Source of the DNA: Ectothiorhodospira shaposhnikovii
GTDB lineage: Bacteria > Pseudomonadota > Gammaproteobacteria > Ectothiorhodospirales > Ectothiorhodospiraceae
Length of the DNA stretch: 64,000 nt
Assembly: GCF_016584105.1 (NCBI RefSeq)
Contig: NZ_NRSM01000013.1
Coordinates: 33,038 to 97,037, forward strand
Direction of reading: 5' to 3'
The notes beneath the pieces are model-generated. The model made no database searches. It was not told the origin of the DNA and saw only the letters and a program-made list of their open reading frames with translations. Shown piece after piece: positions 46,020-55,613 of the stretch (within the stretch, counting starts at the first letter, position 1; every line of letters starts with the position of its first letter). The translations under genes were made by a program, and so were the position numbers.

Positions 46020-46676
46020 CTATTTCAGAAAGCCGTGCTCGGCCAGAAAGGCCTCGCTGATGGCACTGCCGGACCGGGCGGCCCCGTCCCCCAGCAGCAG
46101 ACGCTCCAGGTAACGGGCAACCACGTCCACCTCGATGTTCACCCCGGTACCCACCCGGTAGGTCCGGATGATGGTCTCCTGCTGGGTGTGGGGGACGATA
46201 TTGACGCTGAACCGTGCCCCGTCCACCGTGTTCACGGTCAGGCTGGTGCCGTCGATGCACACCGATCCCTTGGGCGCGATGTAACGGGCCAGTTCGTCCG
46301 GCACCTGCACATGATAGCGCCAGGAGCGGCCATCGGGCTCGATGGCGGTAATCCGGCCCAGGCCATCCACATGGCCGCTGACCAGGTGGCCGCCCAGGGG
46401 CGTGGACAGGGTCAGTGCCTTTTCCAGGTTCACCGGGTCACCGGGCGACAGGTTTCCCAGGGAGGTCCTGGCCAGGGTCTCGCGGGAGACATCGGCGACG
46501 AAGCCGTCACCGGGCAGGGCCACGGCGGTCAGGCAGACGCCGTTGACGGCAATGCTGTCGCCCAGTCTCACATCGGCCAGGTCCAGCTTGCCGGTACCCA
46601 GGGTCAGGCGGCTGTCTCCGCCACGGGCCTCGACACCGGACAGGGTGCCGACGGCCTGAATGATACCTGTGAACAT
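46020..46676 (-). CDS. ribE: Riboflavin synthase alpha chain
   Basis: Dismutates two lumazine molecules to riboflavin. 218 aa with two lumazine-binding repeats: MFTGIIQAVGTL with GDSIAVNGVCLTAV, then the second LGGHLVSGHVDG with GSVCIDGTSLTVN. Conserved MFTGI start. Follows ribD. Confidence 0.97.
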   Translation of the reverse strand: MFTGIIQAVGTLSGVEARGGDSRLTLGTGKLDLADVRLGDSIAVNGVCLTAVALPGDGFVADVSRETLARTSLGNLSPGDPVNLEKALTLSTPLGGHLVSGHVDGLGRITAIEPDGRSWRYHVQVPDELARYIAPKGSVCIDGTSLTVNTVDGARFSVNIVPHTQQETIIRTYRVGTGVNIEVDVVARYLERLLLGDGAARSGSAISEAFLAEHGFLK

Positions 46677-46723
46677 GTCGGGATCTCGGGTTGATGATTG
46701 TCGATTGCGCCGGGGTGGATCGA

Positions 46724-47872
46724 TCAGCGACCCTCATCCCCCGCGCCCGGACCGACGACGCGGGCCGTGATTCGCCAGTCCCTGCCCACGGCCCGCATGT
46801 CGCTGATCTCCAGTGCCACGCGATCCGCCATTCGTCCCAGGGGCAGGTCGAACAACCCCCGCGCCGTGGCGCCCATCAGATGGGGTGCCAGATAGATCAC
46901 CAGTTCATCCACCAGGCCGGCCCCGAGCAGGGCGCCGCACAGCACCGGCCCGGCCTCCACATGCAGTTCATTGACCTGATGCCGGGCCAGCAGGTTCATC
47001 ACTGCGGGCAGATCCAGATGCCCCCGGGAAACGGTCACGGCCTCGACCCGGGCGTTGACGTCGGCCAGATCCCGGGTTTGACGGGCCAGCGCCTCGGGGG
47101 CGGTCAATACCAGCACCGGGCCACCGGTCTGAAACAGACGGGCGGCGGCGGTCAGCCGGCCCTCCCGGTCCAGCACCACCCGCAAGGGCTGGCGCACCGG
47201 CCCGTCCACGTCCAGGGCCTCGGCCGACAGGCGGACGTCCAGACGGGGATCATCAGCCCGTACCGTACCCATCCCCGTCAGGATGGCGGAGGCACGGGCC
47301 CGCAAAGACTGTACATCCTGCCGCGCCGCCTCGCCGGTGATCCACCGGCTCTCGCCGGAGGCCATGGCGGTTCGACCGTCCAGACTGGCCGCCAGCTTGA
47401 CCCGGACCCAGGGTCGCCCCCGCTCCATCCGGCTGACGAATCCGGGGTTGAGGGCACGCGCCTCCGCTTCCATCAGGCCCGCGGCCACCGCCACGCCCGC
47501 CGCCCGCAACCGTTCCAGACCCCGACCGGCCACCAGGGGATTGGGATCGGTCATGGCCGCCACCACCCGCCCCACGCCGGCCCGGAGCAGGGCATCCGCA
47601 CACGGCGGCGTGCGGCCATGATGGCTGCAGGGTTCCAGGGTCACATAGGCCGTGGCGCCCCGGGCCGCCTCACCGGCATGGGCCAGGGCCAGGACCTCCG
47701 CATGGGGCTCGCCGGCCCGCACATGAAAGCCCTCCCCCAGCACATGACCATCCCGGGCCACCACGCACCCCACCCGGGGATTGGGATCAGTGGTGTAAAG
47801 TCCGCGGCGGGCCAGTTGCAGGGCCCGCCCCATGAGTCGATGATCCCGACCGCTGAACGGATCCATGGCCAA
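46724..47872 (-). CDS. ribD: RibD, riboflavin deaminase/reductase
   Basis: Bifunctional: pyrimidine deaminase then reductase. 382 aa. Deaminase zinc site HAEVLALAHA with TLEPCSHHGRTPPC near residues 50 to 85; reductase part has WVRVKLAASLDGRTAMASGESRWITG. Lies 5 bp after nrdR. Confidence 0.97.
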   Translation of the reverse strand: MAMDPFSGRDHRLMGRALQLARRGLYTTDPNPRVGCVVARDGHVLGEGFHVRAGEPHAEVLALAHAGEAARGATAYVTLEPCSHHGRTPPCADALLRAGVGRVVAAMTDPNPLVAGRGLERLRAAGVAVAAGLMEAEARALNPGFVSRMERGRPWVRVKLAASLDGRTAMASGESRWITGEAARQDVQSLRARASAILTGMGTVRADDPRLDVRLSAEALDVDGPVRQPLRVVLDREGRLTAAARLFQTGGPVLVLTAPEALARQTRDLADVNARVEAVTVSRGHLDLPAVMNLLARHQVNELHVEAGPVLCGALLGAGLVDELVIYLAPHLMGATARGLFDLPLGRMADRVALEISDMRAVGRDWRITARVVGPGAGDEGR

Positions 47873-47877
47873 CTCGC

Positions 47878-48360
47878 CTAGGAGGCCTGGGCACCGCCGT
47901 CGGGCGGCGGTTCCTTTTCCAGACGCTCCACCACCTCGCGAAAGGCCTGGACGTCGGCAAAACTCAGATAAACCGAGGCAAAACGGATGTAGGCCACTTG
48001 GTCCAGTTCCTTGAGGGCTTCCATCACCCAGTCACCGATACGCTTGGCCGGAATCTCCCGCTCACCCTGACTCAGGGCCTGGTGCTTGATCCGGGCCACC
48101 GCGGCCTCGATCTGGTCCGTGGCCACCGGGCGCTTTTCCAGCGCGTGCATCATGCCCGCCCGCAACTTGGCCTCGGCAAAGGGCTCTCGGCTACCGTCGC
48201 GCTTGATCACCCGCGGCAGGTTCAACTCCGCCCCTTCGAAAGTGGTGAAGCGTTCGCCGCAGGAAACGCACTCCCGGCGCCGCCGGACCTGATCCCCCTC
48301 GCCCGCGAGGCGGGAATCCACCACGCGGGTATCGGGGGTGCCACAAAAAGGGCATTTCAT
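47878..48360 (-). CDS. nrdR: NrdR, ribonucleotide reductase repressor
   Basis: 160 aa regulator with a four-Cys zinc ribbon at the start (CPFCG, then CVSCG) and an ATP-cone domain (about 50 to 140) that senses ATP/dATP; binds NrdR boxes at nrd promoters. Between glyA and ribD, the usual gammaproteobacterial order glyA-nrdR-ribD. Confidence 0.97.
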   Translation of the reverse strand: MKCPFCGTPDTRVVDSRLAGEGDQVRRRRECVSCGERFTTFEGAELNLPRVIKRDGSREPFAEAKLRAGMMHALEKRPVATDQIEAAVARIKHQALSQGEREIPAKRIGDWVMEALKELDQVAYIRFASVYLSFADVQAFREVVERLEKEPPPDGGAQAS

Positions 48361-48393
48361 GGTGACATCACCCCGGGCTGCCCCGATGCGGCC

Positions 48394-49647
48394 TCAGCGA
48401 CCATACACCGGGAAACGGGCACAGACATCCAGCACCCGGGCCTTGACCTGATCGATCACCGCCTGGTTGTCCAGATCATCCAGCACGTCGCAGATCCACT
48501 GGGCCAGCGCCTTGCATTCGTTTTCCTTGAAGCCGCGGGTGGTGATGGCCGGTGTGCCGATGCGTAGACCGCTGGTGACGAAGGGGGACTGGGGATCGTT
48601 GGGCACCGAGTTCTTGTTCACGGTGATGTTGGCCCGGCCCAGTGCCGCGTCCGCGTCCTTGCCCGTGATGCCCTTGTCGATCAGGTCCACCAGGAACAGG
48701 TGGTTGTCGGTACCGCCGGAAACCACCTTGTAGCCCCGGGCCATGAGTTCAGCCGCCATCACGCGGGCATTGGCCACCACCTGCTGCTGATAGGCCTTGA
48801 ACTCGGGCTCCAGGGCCTCCTTGAAGGCCACGGCCTTGCCGGCGATGGCGTGCATCAGCGGACCACCCTGGGTGCCGGGGAAAACCAGGGAATTGAACTT
48901 CTTTTCCAGTTCCGGATTGCTCCGGGCCAGGATGACGCCGCCACGGGGACCGCGCAGGGTCTTGTGGGTGGTGGAGGTGGTCACGTCGGCGATCTGCACC
49001 GGATTGGGATAGACCCCGCCGGCCACCAGACCGGCCACGTGGGCCATGTCCACCATCAGGTAGGCACCCACGGTGTCGGCGATGTCACGGAAGCGCTGCC
49101 AGTCCACCACCCGGGAATAGGCGGAGAAACCGGCCACGATCATCTTCGGCTTGTGTTCCACCGCCAGGGCTTCCACCTGGTCGTAGTCGATATAACCCTG
49201 ATCGTCGATGCCGTAGAGCACCGAATGGTAGATCTTGCCGGAGAAATTGACCTTGGCGCCATGGGTAAGATGACCGCCATGGGCCAGGCTCATGCCCAGC
49301 ACCGTATCGCCGGGGTTGAGCAGGGCCATGTAGACGGCGGCATTGGCCTGGGAACCGGAATGGGGCTGGACGTTGACGTAGTCGGCGCCGAACAGGGTCT
49401 TGGCGCGGTCGATGGCCAGCTGTTCGGCCGTGTCCACGTATTCGCAGCCGCCATAGTAGCGCTTGCCGGGGTATCCTTCGGCATACTTGTTGGTGAGTAC
49501 CGAGCCCTGGGCCTGCATCACCCGGGGGCTGGCATAGTTCTCCGAGGCGATCAGCTCGATATGCTCTTCCTGACGGCGGGACTCGGACTCGATGGCCTGC
49601 CAAAGCTCATCGTCATAGCCGGCGATACTCATGTTGCTGGAAAACAT
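48394..49647 (-). CDS. glyA: Serine hydroxymethyltransferase
   Basis: PLP enzyme interconverting serine and glycine with tetrahydrofolate. 417 aa. [23 protein letters not shown], then the PLP lysine in [15 protein letters not shown] near residue 230. The start may be the first or the sixth codon (MFSSNM); both precede the family N-terminus. First gene of the operon, divergent from the TAXI gene. Confidence 0.97.
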   Translation of the reverse strand: MFSSNMSIAGYDDELWQAIESESRRQEEHIELIASENYASPRVMQAQGSVLTNKYAEGYPGKRYYGGCEYVDTAEQLAIDRAKTLFGADYVNVQPHSGSQANAAVYMALLNPGDTVLGMSLAHGGHLTHGAKVNFSGKIYHSVLYGIDDQGYIDYDQVEALAVEHKPKMIVAGFSAYSRVVDWQRFRDIADTVGAYLMVDMAHVAGLVAGGVYPNPVQIADVTTSTTHKTLRGPRGGVILARSNPELEKKFNSLVFPGTQGGPLMHAIAGKAVAFKEALEPEFKAYQQQVVANARVMAAELMARGYKVVSGGTDNHLFLVDLIDKGITGKDADAALGRANITVNKNSVPNDPQSPFVTSGLRIGTPAITTRGFKENECKALAQWICDVLDDLDNQAVIDQVKARVLDVCARFPVYGR

Positions 49648-49782
49648 TTCGGGTTACTCCCCGCAAAGCGATTGATCAGGCGTTCGAAAAAGGCTTGAAT
49701 GTTACTGGATTTTGCCTTTCCACGCACGCAAAAAACCCATGAACAGGAGTCAGGTTCACAGCTGCCTTCAGGAGAAAGCCCC

Positions 49783-50754
49783 ATGCGCAAGCACATGACA
49801 GGAATGGCCTTGACCGCGGTACTGACTGGCCTGGCGGCCCTGCCCGCCGCGGCCGACCAGCGTTTCATCACCATCGGCACCGGCGGCGTCACCGGTGTCT
49901 ACTATCCCACCGGCCAGCACATCTGCCGGCTGGTCAACCGGGACCAGGACAGCCATGGCCTGCGCTGCCGTGCCCAGAGCACCGGTGGCTCGGTGTTCAA
50001 CCTCAACTCCATCCGCGCCGGCGAGATGGACCTTGGGGTGGTGCAATCGGACTGGCAGTACCATGCCTATCATGGTTCCGAGCGTTTCGAGGAAGCCGGT
50101 CCGGACGAGAACCTGCGGGCCGTCATGTCCCTGCACCCGGAGCCGTTCACGGTACTGGTGCGGGCGGATAGCGACATCCGGAATTTCGAGGACATCAAGG
50201 GCAAGCGGGTGAATGTGGGCAACCCGGGGTCCGGGCAGCGGGGCACGGTGGAAGTGCTGATGCAGCACTACGGCTGGACGATGCAGGATTTCGCCCTGGC
50301 CTCGGAACTGCCTTCCCGGGAGCAGGGACAGGCCCTGTGCGACAACCGGATCGACGTGGTGCTGTTCACGGTGGGTCACCCGTCGGCGGCCATCCAGGAG
50401 CCCATCGTCACCTGCAACGCACGCCTGGTGCCGGTCAGCGGAGCGGTGATCGACCGGCTGGTGGAAGATACCCCCTACTACTTCAGCGCCACCATCCCGG
50501 CGGGGATGTATCCGGGGCAGGAGGAGGACGTGGAGACCTTCGGCGTGGGCGCCACCCTGGTCTCCTCCACCCGCAGTTCGGAGTCGGCCATCTACAACGT
50601 GACCCGGGCGGTGTTTGAAAACTTCGACACCTTCAAGGGCATGCACCCGGCCTTCGGCGTGCTGCAGAAAGAGGCCATGGTGAGTCAGGGCCTGTCGGCG
50701 CCGCTGCATGATGGGGCCACGCGGTATTACCGGGAAGCGGGGCTGATGGACTGA
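49783..50754 (+). CDS. TAXI-family TRAP transporter solute-binding protein
   Basis: Periplasmic ligand-binding protein, 323 aa. Start with CAGGAGAAAG upstream. Signal peptide ends at AAA near residue 24; mature part has RFITIGTGGVTGVYYPTGQHICRLVN, GGSVFNLNSIRAGEMDLGVVQSDWQ and KGKRVNVGNPGSGQRGTVEVLM, typical TAXI features. Partner of the fused permease downstream; ligand unknown (glutamate or C4-dicarboxylate-like compounds are possible). Confidence 0.92.
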   Translation: MRKHMTGMALTAVLTGLAALPAAADQRFITIGTGGVTGVYYPTGQHICRLVNRDQDSHGLRCRAQSTGGSVFNLNSIRAGEMDLGVVQSDWQYHAYHGSERFEEAGPDENLRAVMSLHPEPFTVLVRADSDIRNFEDIKGKRVNVGNPGSGQRGTVEVLMQHYGWTMQDFALASELPSREQGQALCDNRIDVVLFTVGHPSAAIQEPIVTCNARLVPVSGAVIDRLVEDTPYYFSATIPAGMYPGQEEDVETFGVGATLVSSTRSSESAIYNVTRAVFENFDTFKGMHPAFGVLQKEAMVSQGLSAPLHDGATRYYREAGLMD

Positions 50755-50769
50755 AAAGTCCCGCTTTAC

Positions 50770-50795
50770 GCCCTTCTCCCCTGGGGGAGAAGGGC
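50770..50795 (+). terminator. hairpin between binding-protein and permease genes
   Basis: Perfect 11 bp stem GCCCTTCTCCC/GGGAGAAGGGC with a 4 nt loop, followed by TATTTCAT. It probably stabilises or partly terminates the message so that the binding protein exceeds the permease. Confidence 0.75.
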
Positions 50796-50825
50796 TATTT
50801 CATGTGCTGAACGGACAAAATACCC

Positions 50826-53552
50826 TTGAACAACCAGGACACTTCCAGCATCGACCTGGCCGGTCAAATGGAAACCGGCGGTCGCAAACCCGGACCACCC
50901 GTCCGGGCGCTGCTCTATGTCACCGCCCTGGCTTGGTCACTGTTCCAGATCTGGATCGCCTCTCCCCTGCCCTTCTGGTTCGACGTTTTCGTCGTCTCCG
51001 AAACCCAGGCCCGGTCCATCCACCTGGCCTTTGCCGTCTTCCTCGCCTTCATCGCCTTCCCCGCCGTCAGCCCCATGGCCAGGCATCGCCCCCTGGCGGG
51101 CATCTTCTTCCTGCTGCTGGCCACCGGCCTGTTCGGCCTGGCCCTGTACCAGTTCATCCAGGACATCCCCAGGGCCTGGGTCTTCGCCGCCACCGGCGCC
51201 GCCGTCCTGCTGGCCGCCTGGCCGGCCCTGCGCCCCGCACCGGCCGAGCGCGTGCCGGTGGCCGACTGGCTGCTGGGGGCCATGGCCGCCTTCTGCGCCG
51301 CCTACCTGTTCCTGTTCCACCAGGAACTGGCCCAGCGCCCCGGCGCACCCACTCCCCTGGACCTGGCCATCGCCGGCTGCGGCATGGCCTTGCTGCTGGA
51401 GGCCACCCGTCGGGTGCTGGGGCCGGCCCTGATGATCATCGCCCTGACGTTCCTCCTCTACACCTTCGCCGGCCCCTGGATGCCCGACATGATCGCCCAC
51501 CGGGGCGCATCCTTCGCCCGCGCCATGTCCCAGCAATGGCTTTCCAACGAAGGGGTCTTCGGCATTGCCCTGGGGGTCTCCACCAGCTTCGTCTTCCTGT
51601 TTGTGCTGTTCGGTGCCCTGCTGGAAAAAGCCGGTGCCGGCGGCTATTTCATTCGCGTGGCCTTCGCCCTGCTGGGCCACCTGCGGGGCGGCCCGGCCAA
51701 GGCCGCCGTGGTGGCCTCCGGCATGACCGGCGTGGTGTCCGGTTCCTCCATCGCCAACGTGGTCACCACCGGCACCTTCACCGTGCCCCTCATGAAACGG
51801 GTGGGCTTCCCCGCCCACAAGGCCGGGGCGGTGGAAGTGAGCAGTTCGGTCAACGGGCAGCTCATGCCACCGGTCATGGGGGCCGCCGCCTTTCTCATGG
51901 TGGAGTACGTGGGCATCCCCTACGTGGAGGTGGTCAAGCACGCCTTCCTGCCGGCGGTGATCGCCTACATCGCCCTGTTCTATATCGTTCACCTGGAAGC
52001 CATGAAGGCCGGCATGGAAGGACTGCCCAGGCGCCATGAAAGCACCTGGCAGCGCCGCCTGCTGGGCTTTGGTCTGACCGTCTCGGGGCTGTTCATCCTG
52101 GCCGGCGTCACCTACTACGGCCTGGGCTGGATCAAGACCGTGACCGGCGACGCTTCCACATGGGTGATCGGCACGCTGGTGATGGCCGCCTACCTGGGTC
52201 TGCTCTGGATCGCCTGCCGGGTACCGGAGCCCCCCATGGTGGACGAGGGACACCTGGAACTGCCGGATCCCGGACCCACCCTACAGGCGGGACTGCACTA
52301 CCTGCTGCCGGTGGTGGTGCTGGTGTGGTGTCTGGTGGTGGAACGGCTCTCCCCCGGCCTGTCGGCCTTCTGGGCGGTGGTGTTCATGATCTTCATCATG
52401 GTGACCCAGCGGCCGCTGATGGTGCTGTTCGGACGCCGACAGGACAATCCATTCCCGCGGGGTTGCAAGGACCTGGCCGACGGCATGGTGCAGGGCGCCC
52501 GCAACATGGTGGGCATCGGCGTGGCCACCGCCGCCGCCGGGATCATCGTCGGCACCGTGGCCATGACCGGCATCGGCCTGGCCATGACCGACCTGGTGGA
52601 ATTCCTCTCCGGCGGCAACCTGATGCTCATGCTGCTGCTCACCGCCGTCATCTGCCTGGTGCTGGGCCTGGGCCTGCCCACCACCGCCAATTACATCATC
52701 GTCGCCACCCTGATGGCCCCGGTGATCGTGGAACTGGGCTCCATGCACGGCCTGCTGATCCCGCTGATCGCCGCCCACCTGTTCGTGTTCTATTTCGGCA
52801 TCATGGCCGACGTCACGCCGCCAGTGGGCCTGGCCTCCTTCGCCGCCGCCGCGGTCTCCCGCGCCGACCCGATCCGTACCGGGGTGCAGGCCTTCATCTA
52901 CAGCCTGCGGACCGTGACCCTGCCCTTTTTGTTCGTGTTCAACACCCAACTGCTGCTTATCGGCGTGGACAGTCTCTGGCAGCTGCTGATCACCTTCATG
53001 GGCGCGCTCATCGGCATCCTGATGTTTGCCGCCGCCACCCAGGGCTGGTTCCTGACCCGCAGCCGCCTGCACGAATCCGCACTCCTGCTGGTGGCGGCCC
53101 TGGTAATGTTCGCCCCCAATCTGCTCATGGACCGCATCCACCCCCGCTATGACCACCTGCCCGCCGCCGAGATCCAGACGGTGGCCGAAGCCGCCCCCAC
53201 CGGGGGACAACTGCGGCTGCGGGTGGAAGGCATGGATCTGGACGGTCGGGAAGTGACCCGGGCCGTGATGCTGCCGCTGGGCGAACCGGCCCCGGCAACC
53301 CAGCGCCTGCGCCAGGCCGGTCTGGGCATCATGGCTTTTGGTGATGAGGTGAGTATCAGTTTCGTCTCCTTCGGCAGCCCGGCGGAGCGCCTGGGACTGG
53401 AACCCGGCTGGCAGATCACCGAAGTGATGGTGCCCGCCAGCCGCCCGGCCCCCGAATGGTTCTACCTGCCCGCCCTGGCCCTGCTGGGCCTGATCGCATG
53501 GCGGCAGCATCGTCGTCGGGATCCTGCCGCCCCAATGTCCACCCCGAGGTAA
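50826..53552 (+). CDS. Fused TRAP permease (DctQM type) with C-terminal DUF3394 domain
   Basis: 908 aa. The small (DctQ-like) and large (DctM-like) permease subunits are fused (TRAP_fused type), with about 18 hydrophobic spans; GLPTTANYIIVATLMAPVIVELG and GVVSGSSIANVVTTGTFTVPLMKRVGF mark the large subunit. Residues about 745 to 875 match the DUF3394 tail of these proteins, with a PDZ-like EVSISFVSFGSPAERLGLEPGWQI. The frame begins at a TTG; the ATG at codon 15 (METGGRKP) is a possible alternative start. Partner is the TAXI protein upstream. Confidence 0.9.
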   Translation: MNNQDTSSIDLAGQMETGGRKPGPPVRALLYVTALAWSLFQIWIASPLPFWFDVFVVSETQARSIHLAFAVFLAFIAFPAVSPMARHRPLAGIFFLLLATGLFGLALYQFIQDIPRAWVFAATGAAVLLAAWPALRPAPAERVPVADWLLGAMAAFCAAYLFLFHQELAQRPGAPTPLDLAIAGCGMALLLEATRRVLGPALMIIALTFLLYTFAGPWMPDMIAHRGASFARAMSQQWLSNEGVFGIALGVSTSFVFLFVLFGALLEKAGAGGYFIRVAFALLGHLRGGPAKAAVVASGMTGVVSGSSIANVVTTGTFTVPLMKRVGFPAHKAGAVEVSSSVNGQLMPPVMGAAAFLMVEYVGIPYVEVVKHAFLPAVIAYIALFYIVHLEAMKAGMEGLPRRHESTWQRRLLGFGLTVSGLFILAGVTYYGLGWIKTVTGDASTWVIGTLVMAAYLGLLWIACRVPEPPMVDEGHLELPDPGPTLQAGLHYLLPVVVLVWCLVVERLSPGLSAFWAVVFMIFIMVTQRPLMVLFGRRQDNPFPRGCKDLADGMVQGARNMVGIGVATAAAGIIVGTVAMTGIGLAMTDLVEFLSGGNLMLMLLLTAVICLVLGLGLPTTANYIIVATLMAPVIVELGSMHGLLIPLIAAHLFVFYFGIMADVTPPVGLASFAAAAVSRADPIRTGVQAFIYSLRTVTLPFLFVFNTQLLLIGVDSLWQLLITFMGALIGILMFAAATQGWFLTRSRLHESALLLVAALVMFAPNLLMDRIHPRYDHLPAAEIQTVAEAAPTGGQLRLRVEGMDLDGREVTRAVMLPLGEPAPATQRLRQAGLGIMAFGDEVSISFVSFGSPAERLGLEPGWQITEVMVPASRPAPEWFYLPALALLGLIAWRQHRRRDPAAPMSTPR

Positions 53553-53556
53553 CCCG

Positions 53557-54210
53557 ATGCGCCCGATCCTGTTGTTCATTCCCCTGCTCGTCCTGCCCCT
53601 GAGCCTGCCGGCACAGACCGGCGGACCGGAACTGGAGGTCTATCTGCAGCGGCAGATCAGTGACTGGAAAATAGAGGGCGACACGGTGGAAACCCGCATG
53701 AACCGGCTGGGTCTGCGCCTGCACGAACAGTTTCTTGATGGGCTCTGGCTCGGACTCCACGGCGGCTACCTGAGCCTGACCCAGAGCGGTAGCCCCAGCA
53801 CCCGGGGCATGGACCTCACCGGCTGGTATCTGGGCACTTCGGGACGCTGGCGAATGCTGCAGGCCGGCCCGGCCACCCTCAGCGCCCTGGGCCGCTTCAC
53901 CTATCACGAGGCGGACGCGAACGATGCCGGGCAAAGCACCCGCCTGGTCTGGAATGAGTGGGGAGCGGGCCTGGAGTCCGCGTTCCGGTTCGATCCGCTG
54001 CAACTGCGTCTGGGCGTGGACTATGCCCGGGTGGATGGCGATGAAACCGCCCGGGGCGACATCCGGCGCAGCGCCACCCTGCGCGAGGATGAATCAGTAA
54101 CCGCCACCGCCGCCATGGACGTGTTCGTGGATGCCACCGGACGGGTAACCCTCCAGGTGGAGTCCGGCGGCCGTCGCAGCGCCGGCATCTGGTTTTCCCG
54201 ACAGTTTTGA
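53557..54210 (+). CDS. Small outer-membrane beta-barrel protein
   Basis: 217 aa with a signal peptide ending near residue 20 (SLPAQ), alternating hydrophobic strands (LEVYLQRQISDW, LGLHGGYLSL, WYLGTSGRWRML, LRLGVDYARV) and a C-terminal aromatic residue (WFSRQF), as for outer-membrane barrels of 8 to 10 strands. No named family recognised. Begins 4 bp after the TRAP gene and may be its operon partner. Its 3' end overlaps the opposite-strand exonuclease gene. Confidence 0.72.
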   Translation: MRPILLFIPLLVLPLSLPAQTGGPELEVYLQRQISDWKIEGDTVETRMNRLGLRLHEQFLDGLWLGLHGGYLSLTQSGSPSTRGMDLTGWYLGTSGRWRMLQAGPATLSALGRFTYHEADANDAGQSTRLVWNEWGAGLESAFRFDPLQLRLGVDYARVDGDETARGDIRRSATLREDESVTATAAMDVFVDATGRVTLQVESGGRRSAGIWFSRQF

Positions 54211-54735
54211 TCCGTGGCGCACCAGCCGCCACAGATTCAGCATGTATTTGACGTCACTGTCCGCCTGATGGGCAAAGCCCGGCGTTAGCTTCCAGGCCTT
54301 GTCCATCAGGTTGCGCAGCAGATCCGGTGGCCGGTATTCCGGTGGCGGCAATCGGGGCTCAAGCAGCTTGAACAGATCACCCAGGCGAAAGCGGTGCATG
54401 GCATTGCCGCTGATGAACAGGCGTCGCAGCCAGAAACGGTCCAGATGGACCCCGTCGGTGAAGACCACCTTGCCGGCCAGAGCCTGGTTCATGCGCCGGC
54501 ATATCCAGTCGATGTCCCGCCCCTCGTCCTCGATGGATTCACGGGTGATCCCGTGCATCTCCTCCGCCCTCTCGCACCAGTCGTTCCAGTCCTCGGCGGG
54601 ACGGATCAGCCAGCACTCCACCTGCCCCACGCCATCGGACCAGGCCACCTGGATCGGGTAGCTTTGCTCACTGAGTGATGACGCCTCGAAATCCAGAAAA
54701 CAGGGAAGCGTGCTATGCGTGAATGGATCTGGCAT
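54094..54735 (-). CDS. DnaQ-like 3'-5' exonuclease domain protein
   Basis: 213 aa from the third in-frame ATG (MPDPFTHS); longer starts are possible. DEDD motif: CFLDFEASSL, then VVFTDGVHLDRFWLRRLF and HQADSDVKYMLNLWRLV, consistent with a proofreading/RNase T-like nuclease without the polymerase. The last 39 codons overlap the 3' end of the barrel gene on the other strand by 117 nt; the exonuclease core ends before that. Confidence 0.75.
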   Translation of the reverse strand: MPDPFTHSTLPCFLDFEASSLSEQSYPIQVAWSDGVGQVECWLIRPAEDWNDWCERAEEMHGITRESIEDEGRDIDWICRRMNQALAGKVVFTDGVHLDRFWLRRLFISGNAMHRFRLGDLFKLLEPRLPPPEYRPPDLLRNLMDKAWKLTPGFAHQADSDVKYMLNLWRLVRHGSKLSGKPDAGAATAAGLHLEGYPSGGIHEHVHGGGGGY

Positions 54736-54845
54736 AAAAGAGCTTGGCATCAAGCCAGGATGGGGCTGGTCATCATAACCCGCGGACTCGAAGCGACCAA
54801 CCCCGAAGCAGGCACTGCATCCCATGCAAGCAAGGACTCGAAGGC

Positions 54846-55613
54846 ATGAATGACACGTTTCAGCGGCTGAAAAAAAATCCCCTCGGCAGGGATTTTGTGG
54901 TGGGAGACCTGCACGGCATGTTCCATGTCCTTGAACTGGGACTGGAAAAACTCGGGTTTGATCCGGACCATGACCGGATGATCTCCGTGGGAGACCTCAT
55001 CGACCGTGGCCCTGAGTCTCACAGGGCGCTGGAATTCATTGAGGCCCCCTGGTTTCATGCAGTACAGGGCAATCATGAGCAACTACTGCTGGATTCCGCG
55101 CTGGACAAGGACCTGGCCTGCAGCTGGCTGACCCTCAATGGCGGCGAATGGTGGGTTTCCCTCCCCCAGCATCAGCAAACACGCTTTCAGGAGGAGATCC
55201 GAAAACTGCCACTGGCCATTGAAGTGGAAACCGACCTGGGGCGGGTAGGCATCGTACATGCCGACATCCCGCCGGAGATGAACTGGCAAACCTTCATTCA
55301 GCGGCTGGAAAAAGAGCAAAGACTGCGAGACTTTGCAGTCTGGTCCAGAAAGCGGATCAACCGCCTCATCCGGGGCGAAGAGATTACGCCTGTTCAGGGC
55401 ATTGATCTGGTAATCTTCGGACATACCCCCATTCCCGAAGCCCGCCTGCGCGGCAACATCTATTATCTGGATACAGGCGCCGCCTACAGCCATCACGCCC
55501 AGGGCGCCAAACTCAGCATCCTTCAGATCCATCCGCAACAAACCCTGACCACCCTGAATACCACCTGCAAAAAGGATGACGACGGGGATGACGACCGACC
55601 AGGACCAGACTGA
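54846..55613 (+). CDS. Serine/threonine protein phosphatase (PPP family, PrpA-like)
   Basis: 255 aa. Metal-binding motifs: VVGDLHGMFHVLELGL near residue 22, GDLIDRGPESHRALEF near 50, and VQGNHEQLLLDS near 72; these are the GDxHG, GDxxDRG and GNHE signatures of lambda/PrpA-like phosphatases. HTPI later gives the final His. Role: dephosphorylation of serine/threonine, substrate not identifiable. Overlaps glcE by about 25 bp. Confidence 0.88.
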   Translation: MNDTFQRLKKNPLGRDFVVGDLHGMFHVLELGLEKLGFDPDHDRMISVGDLIDRGPESHRALEFIEAPWFHAVQGNHEQLLLDSALDKDLACSWLTLNGGEWWVSLPQHQQTRFQEEIRKLPLAIEVETDLGRVGIVHADIPPEMNWQTFIQRLEKEQRLRDFAVWSRKRINRLIRGEEITPVQGIDLVIFGHTPIPEARLRGNIYYLDTGAAYSHHAQGAKLSILQIHPQQTLTTLNTTCKKDDDGDDDRPGPD

